From Crossaster papposus (taxonomy: Eukaryota > Echinodermata > Asteroidea > Velatida > Solasteridae): 64,000 bases of DNA. The DNA is taken from the NCBI GenBank assembly GCA_037893245.1, contig JBAIAA010000118.1, forward strand, positions 62,001 through 126,000. The letters are read 5' to 3'. Both the position numbers and the translations under genes were made by a program. Below are positions 1 to 11,400 of this stretch, one piece after another. Positions within the stretch are counted from its first letter, which is position 1. Each line of letters begins with the position of its first letter. Below the pieces are notes generated by a model. That model made no database searches. It was not told the origin of the DNA and saw only the letters and a list, made by a program, of their open reading frames with translations.

Positions 1-1507
1 GGGTTGACCGAATAGCTTTCTTTTTAAAATCTCCTCCCCCAAATCACCCATAAAATGGTCGTCAATCTCTCTGGACCCGGGCCTCATTGTAGCCCCTCGC
101 CTCTATGTCAAATATACCCACCCGTTTGTCTCTTTTTGGAAACACAATCCAACGAGTTGGAAGACAAAAGTCACAAATATTGATCTCCACAAATATTTAT
201 ACAGTAAGTCCTATTGGTAGGCCTCGGGGACCTCTTATTCAAAAACATATGAGGGATCACAAAATATTAATGAGCTCGCGCGTAGTAATTCACAGTAAAT
301 TGGTGTTGTGCACCAACCATAATAATACAACACAAAATCAGACCATAGACATGGAAAAAAACAAAAAAACTCCATGTTTATGATCAGACAGACGGCGCTG
401 CCTCGCGAAGCTCAGGAGTAGGGTTGCATTGCATGTGTTATTTACTTAAAATTTTATTATTGTAAGAAGTTAGCCTTGCGTTTTATATTAAATTGTCAGA
501 AAATGGATTTGTTTGCAAAAATTGATCAATTGTGAGGAGTTAGTCTTGGGTTTTATTTAAAATTGGCCCAAAATTGCCTTTTGGGAGAAATAAAAAACTG
601 CAAGGTTAAAACCTTGCATTTGTTTTCAAAATTGGCAAACAAATGACTTTTTGGAAAAATAAAAACATTTTAAGGGGTTAGTCTTATATTTTGGCCAACA
701 ATTGACTTTTTGGTGAAAAACCAACACTTGTTTAAGGGGCAACGAGGTTAGCCTTGCATTTCTATTAAAATTGGCGGGAATTTAAATGTTCTTTAAAAAA
801 AAAAAATGCACCCACAATGCTGTTCAGAATGACAAGCGCCATCTATTGCATGATAGTGTCTATGGTCACCACTTTGGCCAGCGGCACGTCCAACATTAGG
901 CCAATTTTACTGACCAATATACTTATATACCCTTATCTATTATTTTTCTCGGTTAATTTTTTTGTCTTTCTTTTTTCGAAGGGTATAAATGAGGAATCAA
1001 GAAAATTGGATAGAACGTACATCTGCATTTATATTTGGCAGTAAGGGGATTAGAACAAAAACGTTATGTGGGGCTAGGCTGACCAAGCATTCAGGTGCGA
1101 CTTATGACCCAACTCAATGAGCCCATTGCCGACTACCATATAGAACTCTTTCGGGCTCTGGGATCACGGCCCAACACAATTCCTTCCCTGCCCATGTTCA
1201 TGTAACCCGAAGCCAGCCAGAGTTGGGGATGGAAAAATAAATTAAATTAAAAGTAATTTTTGAAATTATTCAGTGCCAAAACTAATTGTAAATGGTAAAT
1301 ACATGTAGCTGTAAATTAAGCTTTTTTTCACTTATATAAATTATGATAAACGATATGCAAAACGTGCGGGCAAGAAGCCAAATCGGCCCATTGAAATTGT
1401 ACAGGGGTCAAATTCTCCAGTCATATTTTTACATAAATAAACAACAAGGGAAACAGATGACTAGGTATTTTTTGCATATATGCATATATTTTAAAGTGAA
1501 CAAAGAA
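1..1507. other. gene-free repeat-rich stretch
   Basis: No exon-like segment with a recognisable protein was found on either strand. Positions about 465-790 hold a degenerate tandem repeat in which a phrase like ggttagtcttg...ttttaaaattggc recurs three or four times at variable spacing. The short open frames here have no family resemblance and are read as chance. Confidence 0.5.
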
Positions 1508-1600
1508 ATCGGTAAGGCGGGGACTTGAACGTTTGACCTCCGGAATACCGAAATGGCGCTCTACCAACGAGCTAAATTGCCCCATGTTGGCGGTCTCTCA
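1508..1600 (-). repeat. tRNA-derived SINE head, minus strand
   Basis: Read on the minus strand, this has an A-box-like stretch (gctcgttggtagagc type) and a B-box-like stretch ending in gttcaagtcc. The same head recurs near 29380, 30160, 47280 and 48900 with similar 3' flanks (aatttctttgtttac). It is therefore an interspersed SINE copy rather than a single tRNA gene. The anticodon stem does not fold in standard form. Confidence 0.55.
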
Positions 1601-1630
1601 AATTGTCGGTATCTTTGTTCGAGGGCGCTT

Positions 1631-1709
1631 TATACTATAAAATACGAACCCCCAAATCCACCCATTCCTAATAATTCAAGCAATTACCAATGGTGTATCC
1701 TACCTTTAA
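1631..1709 (-). repeat. MITE family A, 3'-end fragment
   Basis: A truncated copy that keeps only one terminus, ending in caccattggtaat...ggtgtatcctaccttta followed by TTAA at 1706-1709. The full-length relatives are at 12536-12898 and 56701-57065. Confidence 0.7.
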
Positions 1710-1879
1710 TATGGAAAAAATCACATTGGCATAAAACCAAAATGGCACCAAAATACATTTACAGCTTAGGTTTAATATAGGACACAAATGTATGCACTTT
1801 TGATAATTGCATTAAATAAAAGTACATTACCTGACCCCTTTAAGTGATTTGAATGATCTAGAGCCAATTTCACCAGTGC

Positions 1880-2200
1880 TAATTAATTAGATCAATCTTA
1901 GGAAGAGAAACTCATCCGGCCTAACTTGCAATAGATCCAATGTAAGTAAAAATGAGTTTGTCTTCCCAAGATTGATACTTACTAGCATTGGTGAAATCAG
2001 CTGCTGGCTCCCTGCTATATGCAATGATAGGCATGGCTTAGTAACCAGTGATGTAACGAGCAGTGGTCGATTTCACCAATGCTATAAGGTCAATCTTAGG
2101 AAGAGTAACTCATCCTAACTTGCAATAATTCCAATGCAAGTTACTTAGGACGAGTTAGACTTCCTAAGATTGATTCAAGTTTTTCCTGAAATCGGCCATG
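1880..2200. repeat. MITE family G fragment(s)
   Basis: Two inverted or degenerate copies of a cttaggaagag-taactcatcctaact motif that also forms the ends of the repeats at 41190-41830 and 47440-48840. The pieces face each other and could fold back. No coding potential. Confidence 0.5.
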
Positions 2201-2233
2201 TGTAGTTGGTTCGCCTTGTCAAGAATGATGTGT

Positions 2234-2618
2234 TTAAAGGGATCGTATACGTTTGGTAATTGGAACCCACTGTTTGTTTCAATCCTATATAGTTATAGAT
2301 ATATACCATAAAACTAACCTGTAAAAGTTTCATTTCAAAAGGTTCTAGCGATTATGAGATATTGCCTAAAATCTGGAGCGGTTATGTCCACGCAGGAAGA
2401 ATAATCTGCATTGGAATACACAATCTGAGAAACGTCACTGCAGTAACGCTTCTCAGATTCAAATTTTTGGGGATAAAAAGTGATATCTTTTTCCATAACC
2501 GCAGTATTTCAAAGTGAACAGTTTTTAAAAATGCATTATACTATCCAAAGCTGCTGTACTTCTTACCAAGTAAGTTTTTATTTTTAGAGTAATTACCAAA
2601 CGTATACGATCTCTTTAA
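2234..2618. repeat. MITE family B, full copy
   Basis: An inverted-repeat element of about 385 bp. The left end reads TTAAAGGGATCGTATACG and the right end is its complement, CGTATACGATCTCTTTAA. The interior contains gagaaacgtcactgcagtaacgcttctc, itself nearly palindromic. Two relatives lie in the window, at 28004-28372 and 40081-40438. TTAA at both ends suggests the target duplication used by piggyBac-type transposases (inference). Confidence 0.8.
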
Positions 2619-3482
2619 GGTATATGCTACTAAAAGTTCAACACAATCTTAGATGTGATTTGCATATGTTTGACATTTCTAAAGTGATATTTTTAGAACA
2701 TAATAGGTCAGAACATAATAATAATAATAAAAATGTATATTTATAACGCGCCGGTATCCGCCACGAATAACGCTCAGGGTGCAAAACAATCAAAAGAAAT
2801 CAGAAAAATTAACACAATTAAAACAATTAATATGAAACTAAGCTAAATATTGTGGGCAATCGGGAACAAATAAGTCTTCAGGGCAACTCTAAATTCAGAA
2901 TCCGTTGAGTACGAAAAAAGAGGCATTTTGTTCCAAAGATAAGAACCAGCATGAGAAAATGATCGATTTCCCCAGGAGATTATAAATTTAGAATAGTTTT
3001 TCCTTGTAACACTGGTTAAAATAATCATTGATGATCCATATTGACCTTGACCTATTTTGCAGTGTTACAAGAAGATCATTTGGAGACCATTTTGCACTAA
3101 ATTGTTTAAATGTTGACCCTATGGGATAAAAATGATTTAACCTCTGAACCGTTTAGCAACAACTTCATAACGATACATCCTAGATAGGGCCAACTATACA
3201 TTTTTTTAACCGTTATGACAATATGAATGCATCGGTTCGTTTTAAACACAATTTGAGCAATTTTAAAACATGTACATCCAAAATGGCAGTTAAATGGACC
3301 CCTTGGGACAATATTTCCTTATGGAACATGAACATTTGTGGCCTGATTAAAGGAAATGGGTCACATGTCGTTTTCCAGTGGTGCTGAAAATCACTCAAAA
3401 ATATATATTTCTCATCAAAAATCTGCTAAGTAACTTTGGGAATATATAATTGAAGAGTTTATTGAGTAAATACTACATTAAT

Positions 3483-3632
3483 TTAACCCTAACCCTCCAG
3501 GGTATTTTGGCTAGAAACCCTGCCAGACGCAACAGATTGCATACTTTGTCACATTGACTTGTGTGCAGAGTCCAGTAAGGTCAAGCAGTCACCACAGATG
3601 CACTGTGCTGGATCTGGCAGGGTTAGGGTTAA
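3483..3632. repeat. short TTAA-flanked MITE with CCCTAACCCT termini
   Basis: A 150-bp unit bounded by TTAA at 3483-3486 and 3629-3632. The element itself starts ccctaaccctccaggg and ends tggcagggttaggg. A copy with only a few differences lies at 20010-20159, flanked there by TTAG on both sides. Confidence 0.75.
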
Positions 3633-4338
3633 TCTCAATTTCCAAAAAAAATTGACCTTTACGTTGTTTTGGCTTGTACGCTGATAAGACAATAGCGTCA
3701 TGCGACTCATTTCTCTTGATTGGGCCACATTTGTTTACACATTTGTTTACACATTTGTTTACAAAGCATTACAAACAAGTATTAAGTGTTACAGCCCACA
3801 GCGGCTAAAGCATTGTGCCCCTAAAAAGGCCACCGGCCCACCACGCAAATCAGACTCAATGCAGTCTTAGAAAATACCGTTGAACATCGCGAGTTTGCGA
3901 CGAGTCATATTTGCACAATTGGTGAAAATATGTAAACAATCATTACTATTACTTCTACTAGTGACAATCTACATAAATGGCGCCGTCCCATAGTCAATAA
4001 AAAGAACAAAATCCCTAGTTTTGAACTCAGTACAGTGTGGGCGCTGCCATGTAAACATAGTTTTCCTTCATAGTCACACTATGTGCATTCACCGCGTGTG
4101 TGTGCGTATGTATTGACCACCAATCGTGGTCGTCAGACAAAAGAATTGGGTACGTACACGATTGACAAAACGTCCACGATTCCAAATCGTGTACAAATCC
4201 TATGGAGGTCATCCGAAAGAGTACAATCAAAAGAGGGGGAGGCGGTCGGACAATGCCCCGTCCACGATTGTCGGTGTTTACTAACCTTGATGTACATGTA
4301 CATTGTACATATATATCGCAGTATGCACAGCTCCATGG

Positions 4339-4423
4339 TACATACACGGCCCAAACGGGTACTTACACGGCCCAAACGGGTACTTACACGGGCCAAACGG
4401 GTACTTACACGGGCCAATCGGGC
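4339..4423. repeat. 21-bp minisatellite, about 4 units
   Basis: About four copies of a 21-bp unit (cacggcccaaacgggtactta with small variants). The 21-bp period keeps all six frames open locally, which explains several overlapping short open frames here. None resembles a protein. Confidence 0.85.
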
Positions 4424-4636
4424 AATGGATCCAATACGCAGCAAAAGAAACAACATCAGGCACCCTAGGGGCACCACCTATGTGGATGTACATGTACAAG
4501 GCAGCGCATGCTTCAATTGGTCAAAAACTTCACTCGGTCCGGGAACCATACAGCCGTAATGGGGCGTGATCTAATATACAGATTAGATGCATGCGCACCA
4601 GGGTTTAGCAGAAAGAGCTATTCTACAGAAACTCAC

Positions 4637-5015
4637 TTAAAGGTAGGATACACCATTGGTAATTGCTTTAATTATAATGAATGGGTATATTTGGGGGGTT
4701 GTATTTTATAGTGAATATCGTTTAACTGACCTGTTCGAAGTTTTACAATCTGGATGCCGAGAAAAGCACGAAAAACAGCGTTCGTTTTCAACCGGCGTCG
4801 GGCAGTTAATCTTACGTTATCTTTGTTTTTTCGCGATCGCCATCCGGCGATCGCGATTTTTTGTTATAAAATTATATTTTTCAGGATAATTACAGGATAT
4901 CTAGCGCAATCATTTTGCTGGATGCCTAGAATCATTATTTCACTTTCAAATGAGTAAGATATTTTTTAATAATTCTGTAGTAAATATTTTTGATATCTGA
5001 AAATGGTGTATAATA
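4637..5015. repeat. MITE family A copy
   Basis: Left end TTAAAGGTAGGATACACC at 4637. The interior carries the palindromic gatcgccatccggcgatcgcg segment typical of the family. The right end is decayed (ggtgtataatacg). Confidence 0.7.
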
Positions 5016-5253
5016 CGCGCCCGAATAGCAGAAGCCCAGTAAACTGTCCACCAACCCACCAACCCCCTAACCAACCAACCCACTCCGATCACCCACCCAT
5101 CAACATAGTTGGTTCAGGCCCATTGCGCGTTTTCATGCTGCCGTGGGAAGAAGCAAGCTAAACAAATAAATGGTGATGGGGAACCCCACCTTTTTACTGA
5201 ACTACAGTTCTAAATGTCCTCATATCAATACACAACTACAACAAATCTGACTG

Positions 5254-5407
5254 TCAACTTGTTTCCATAACGGAAACTTCTTGCTTTTTCCCATGAATCA
5301 AAGGGAAGTAGAGCAAACCCGAGAAAGCCTCTTGCAAGGCTCGGAGGCATGCCAGATTGTGTCCATAGCCACCTGCTTCACCTTGGGGGGAAGCTGGTCG
5401 TACATGC
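5254..5407 (-). CDS. MNAT1: MNAT1 terminal coding exon 8
   Basis: Encodes [20 protein letters not shown] followed by the AFSG motif. It then has a 20-residue tail, longer than in vertebrates, ending at TGA (5254-5256). The acceptor is ttgacagatataacag. Confidence 0.95.
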
Positions 5408-8400
5408 CTGTTATATCTGTCAACAAAACATTGAAACGGATGGAAGTTTAGGTTTTAAAGCTGTTTACTACATAGCGGAAAGTATCTCGTAACAAGTAAA
5501 AGAGTGATGATATAAACAGTCAGATTCATACCAATTATTGCACAAAGCTGTAAACGAAAGATATTTCAGTAGTATGAATTTACGGTGTGATTTCTGTTTT
5601 ATTGTGTTCAACTGTTCAACTGTTCAACATGGTCAGGCTACTCTTACGGGGTCAGCTCGATAGTCTGAAGGTTCGATAGTCTGAAGGTTTATTGAACTGA
5701 AGGTTTGATAGTCCGAAAATAAAATAAGGTTATTATTAATCGTAGCATTTAATGCGATAGTCCAAAGGTTTGGTAATCCAAAGGTTCATTTGTCCGAAGG
5801 TTCGATGGTTCAAATTTAGTATAAGAGTAATTAGTCGGAAGGTTCAATAGTCCGAAAAGAAAACAAAAAGAAAATGTATCCACTTTGTGTATTTCCCTAT
5901 ATTTTTCTGCAACCAGGTGCAGCTAGTGCACGTGGCCATTATGCGCTACACACTTTTCGTTAATTTATACATGATGCGAATGCACATTCTCTGTTGCGTT
6001 TGTACAGAGAATGTGGGGTTTTAGTTGCGTAGACTCCCGATTGTTCAACAATCGGGAGTCCACCGTAAATTTTAGCGGGGTGGCAAAACTTTTGTGGGCC
6101 GCCCATGTACATGTAACATACACCCCTCGTGGAGAATACTGCTTTTAATAACCCATGACGGCAGTATTACCTGTGTCCCATTTTTCACAGCACCGGATTA
6201 TACGCATGACTGAACTAATCTAGTAGCTGCACAATGGACTGAGAGTGCAGCTGCCTCACAGGCCGTGTTCTACGACATAGGACAGCTGGCCACAACATCC
6301 TGGATGGATTAGCGAGCCTTGGCTATCCGGTTCGCAAGTGTGGCGTCCCCATAACTTGAACCACTAGTATTTACACAAGAGTTCAACAGAGCCAATGGAA
6401 CTGAAAGTAATAAAAGCACCACTGCGTGTTTGGCCAATGAGCGCTAGTAATAACCGGTGCGTGTATAGACTAATGCTGCATTCCAATCGCGTCATGTTTA
6501 TCGTGTTCACCGTGAATTTCTCTATGTTCACGAGTAGGTTGCATTCCAAACGCTACTCACCAAGACGCACGCGCACAGTCGAGTTAGTTGTGCGGTAAGG
6601 ACATTCTCGCGCGAGAACTTGTACGTTAACTAACACACATGCGCGAGTATTCCATTCGAAACGAAGTCGTGAACATGGAGGAAAAAAATTCACCTCGAGT
6701 TCACCACTGGTAAACACGAGTTACTAGGCGATTAAAACGCCATTATATGACTCGTGAACACGATAACACGACGCGGTTGGAACGCAGCATATAGTCACTT
6801 ACGAACTGGATAGGTAAGCACAACTTTTCTGGTAACTGTTCAGCAGTCGCATGAATATGACTTCTATTCTGAAATGCCCAAATTGCTGAAACACTAGATT
6901 GATCTGACAAACCTTTGTGTGTCTATCTCCTCTGTGGTGGGTGCAGTGGGGCCATATGTCTCATAATGATCCTCTTCATATCTGTATACCTTCACCTCCT
7001 TCTTAGGTATAGGTAGGAAGATGTCCTGGTAACCAACACCCTATAGACACACAACATGAAAGCATAAAGACTGATGGTGCATTGAATATTCAGTTCATTT
7101 TTAGGGTATGTGTTTCAGACAAAAACTGTAACATGCCACAGCCTTAGTCAGAAATTAGAACAATGTACATACCACTTTGATGCCAGTAGCTAAGGTAATT
7201 TTCTTGGGTAGTTTGAAAACTGGCACTTCTTGTGTTTCTAAGTTTGCAGTATGGCTAGCAATCACACTATCCGCTGGCATATCCGAGTACATCTGCAGAG
7301 ATAACATGGGATGGCATTGATGCATTGTGTAACATTCAAACACAATAGTTGACAGATAGAGACCACATTCAGTCCTGTATGCTAGCTTCTCACAGCAATC
7401 TCTTGTATGATGAGTAACAAATGTGTAAAGTTGTGACCGTAATAGATAGTTAGATTTTTTCTTTTAGATTTTTAATGTTTGCAATGTTTCATTAAGCCTC
7501 TGGTACTGAATTAGCATGAAATATAATGTGTACTGCAAGGGTTGTTAAAGTTCTTATCAAAACCTGAAAGCAGCTTGTTTTTATATAGCTAGGCTTGTGA
7601 AAACCCTCTGTCATTTCACACTTGCCTCGTGAGTGCAAACTGAGCTTATTTTACTCAGAGAGGGAGTTTTAACCCGGGTTGAAAAATCTTAACCCTGGTC
7701 TGAAGTTTGATCAACCCGGGTTGAAATCAATCTCAGGGTTGGCGCAGGGTTGGCGCGGGGTTGGCGCGGGGTTGGCGCGGGGTTGGCGCAGGGCTGGCGC
7801 AGGGCTGGCGCAGGGCTGGCGCAGGGCTGGCGCAGGGCTGGCGCAGGGCTGGCGCAGGGCTGGCGCAGGGCTGGCGCAGGGCTGGCGCAGGGTTGGCGCA
7901 GGGCTGGCGCAGGGCTGGCGCAGGGCTGGCGCAGGGTTGGCGCAGGGTTGGCGCAGGGTTGGCGCAGGGCTGGCGCAGGGTTGGCGCAGGGCTGGCGCAG
8001 GGCTGGCGCAGGGCTGGCGCAGGGCTGGCGCAGGGCTGGCGCAGGGCTGGCGCAGGGCTGGCGCAGGGCTGGCGCAGGGTTGGCGCAGGGTTGGCGCAGG
8101 GTTGGCGCAGGGTTGGCGCAGGGTTGGCGCAGGGTTGAGGAAGGGTTGAGGCAGGGTTGGCGCAGGGTTGAGGCAGGGTTGGCGCAGGGTTGGCGCGGGG
8201 TTGGCGCGGGGTTGGCGCGGGGCTGGCGCAGGGTTGGCGCAGGGTAGGCGCAGGGTCGGCGCAGGGTCGGCGCAGGGTCGGCGCAGGGTCGGCGCAGGGT
8301 CGGCGCAGGGTCGGCGCAGGGTCGGCGCAGGGTCGGCGCAGGGTTGAGGCAGGGTTGGCGCGGGGTTGGCGCGGGGTTGGCGCGGGGTTGGCGCGGGGTT

Positions 8401-11400
8401 GGCGCGGGGTTGGCGCGGGGTTGGCGCGGGGTTGGTGCTGGGTTGCCGCAGGGTTGGCGCAGGGTTGGCGCAGGGTTGGCGCAGGGTTGGCGCAGGGTTG
8501 GCGCAGGGTTGGCGCAGGGTTGGCGCAGGGTTGGCGCAGGGCTGGCGCGGGGCTGGCGCAGGGTAGGCGCAGGGTAGGCGCAGGGTTGGCGCATTTCAAG
8601 TTTTTAACCCCACGTCCACCCTGCATCAACCCTGCAATTTGTCTTGTGGGACTGACCAGTTCATCGATAAGTGCTTCTTTGTCACGTTTCTTCTGGCTTT
8701 TTGTCTGGCGTTCCAGAAACTGCAGCTGTTGTCTCTTCTCCTCTTCATCTTCTCTCTCTTCTTGGATGAGAGCCTCCAGATAAAGCTGGTCACTACTCTA
8801 ATAAAATACAAATGAATTTGACAAAATGGATTAGCTGTTGCAGTTAATCCAACTGTTGCAATGTGATTAGCAGCTAAATGCATTTTTAGCATGTAAACAT
8901 GTTTACAAACATGAATTTTGTTTACACGGTAAAGACAGCTTTTACAGTACAGGTCATAACATAGGTAAGTAAAATACATACATACATAGGCTAACGTTGT
9001 TCCAATGCCTAAAATTGAAAACTTGGTCCCATGCATGGTCAATTTGACTTCTCTTGGGAAATTATTCATAATTACCACCTGGCTTCATAACAATTATTTG
9101 TTATCACTTGAACGAAGACGGCACATGTTGAGCTATCACAGTACATAACTTAGTTGCTAACGAGATAAACTTTGAATCAAAGGATCCCAGGTTCAAATCC
9201 GGCTTTGTCAATGGTGGTTTTCCAAATTTGATTCATCTTTTGATTGGTTGGGGAGAAGGAAAATAAATAAAGTGTCTGACTCAGACACTAATGGAAGTAT
9301 ACGACAACATAAATTGCTGCACCCAGCGTACCCAAAGGCATTGTACCGGTACGTAATGATGCCGAATTGTTTGGCTTGAGGAAAGAGGAACAGGTGGATA
9401 AGGCAACGGTTGAAGTTGAAAGAAGGTGATCATTAATTAACCCAAGTGGATTAACCCAAGTGGATTAACCAAGAGGATTACCCAAGAGGACTAGTGAGAT
9501 GAGTATGTCAACTAGGCCTGAATTTCTACCAACTAAACCAGTATTTTACTTAAAGGGCTGTGCATCTGAACCGGGTACTCGAGTACCCGACCGTTGATGT
9601 CAGGAACCGATTCCAGATTATGGAACCGAGTTGAAGTTGAAGTTGGCTATGGGTATAGCCAACTTCACAAACTACACAGTAACTTTTCAAACGATGAAAG
9701 CAAAAGGTTTTGAATGCCATTTGTTGGGAATTTTGAAAATGAAACCACGCAAGCTGCACATGACACTCGCAAATTTGCATTTTGTAAACATTTCTATATC
9801 TTACTGTATTAACTCACTGATGTGGCAGTAAATAGTGTGAACCTTTCTGAATAAGCTGAAAAGGAACTTCCGAGATTTAAATGTTGGGATTTGGTTTCTT
9901 TAACGGGTACCTGGTACCCGTGTATGTTTTAATCACTGACCTCTACACCTGGGCCCAATTTCATAGAGCTGCTAAGCAAAAAAAATTGCTTAGCACAAAA
10001 AGTCTTGCTCATTAAAAACAGGTTACTAGCCAAAATTATACATGTTTTTCATGCTAAGCAAGAAAACAGCTGATTATCAATCCAGAACAATAAAGATCAG
10101 GTAAAAATTTGGTCTGTAACCTTGTTTTTGCCAAGGACAAATTGTCATGCTAAGCAAATTGTTGTGCTTAGCAGCTCTATGAAATTGGCCCCTGGACGGA
10201 CCATTGTCCATATTCTGCTGTGCTAACGCTTGAAGTCGGCGCGAACTGGAAGTGCAAAATGGCGATCAAAGATGTCACTTCAGTGAGCCAATGAAATGTC
10301 CAGGTGTAGAGGTCAGTGGATTTACTCTGTACATTTTGTATTTATAAACATTACGTCATACGTACCGTACCCACTGACCTCTAAGCCTGGACATTTCATT
10401 GGCTCACAGAGTGACGTCGTGGGTCCGCCATGTTGCACTTCTCGTTTGCGCCGACTTCAAGAGTGAATGGGCAATGATCCGTCCATGTGTAGTGGTTTTA
10501 ATCGGGTACACGGTTCGGAAACTACCCGTAAATGCACACCACTATTTTTACCTGCTTGCATCTGTTTTTCATGATGCACTCCTTGTTCTTCTTTCGGTAC
10601 GTTTCAACGTTTTTCTTTGTTGACTCCACATCAACTCCATTCGTGAGATTGTATACTGTAAGGAAGGATGCAGATTACATAACAGTCAATGGGATGTGCC
10701 CTTATGTTGTTTTGACATCACTGAAGAATAAAACATACACGAAGATCAAACAAATTCCAGGATCGAAGAAACTTGATACATTTTAAGTGGTACAAATGTA
10801 AATTAATTGGTTGAGAATTTCCAAAATACATTAACTAACTAGACTGTATATCTACACTAATATGAAATTGTGTACATGTAAATACAATTGTGCTGGCTGG
10901 TTTTAAATGCATGTTTAAAACCAGTTAAGGTAATAATAGCATTATATTACCCACATCTACCGGGTTTAAATGTCCTATTCACAAATACCTTTCAGTCAAA
11001 CAGTTAAAACCCGTCGTTATTTCCGACGTTTTTGTCCAACAATCTTTAACCCTAACCCTACTGGAAGCAACGCAGTGCATCAGGTAAAACAGTATGGTGC
11101 ACTTTATTTGATGCATTTTGCTGTGCATAAACAACCACAGTCTACGACTGTGAGAGTTAATCCCCATTGAACAATGACAGAGATGGATTCTGCTGCATTG
11201 GGTGACCGCAGACTCTGAGGCAGTTTGACTTGATGGATCCTGCTGCAGTGAGCAGGTTGTCACTTTGACAAGCGATGCACTTTGCGGAGTCTGGCAAGGT
11301 GCCTAGCCAAAATACCCTGGAGGGTTTACATGTACCGTAATTTCCTGCGGTAAAGACGCGGCTTATCTGACTTTCTAGACCACAAAAACATCGCCGCGCC

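Noticed and set aside
4083..4569. Cluster of overlapping frames on both strands
   Set aside because: Explained by the 21-bp minisatellite; no conserved protein features.
7679..8783. Long open frames of up to about 300 codons on both strands across the 11-bp repeat
   Set aside because: All frames are open because the repeat unit has no stop in any phase. The products are pure repeat ([11 protein letters not shown] / [11 protein letters not shown]) and overlap an MNAT1 intron.
8626..9078. 150-codon minus-strand frame covering MNAT1 exon 5
   Set aside because: Only its C-terminal third is real coding sequence; the rest is intron read through upstream of the acceptor at 8798.
9550..9831. Overlapping frames on both strands near 9.6 kb
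   Set aside because: No homology, no splice sites, and located in the MNAT1 intron between exons 5 and 4.
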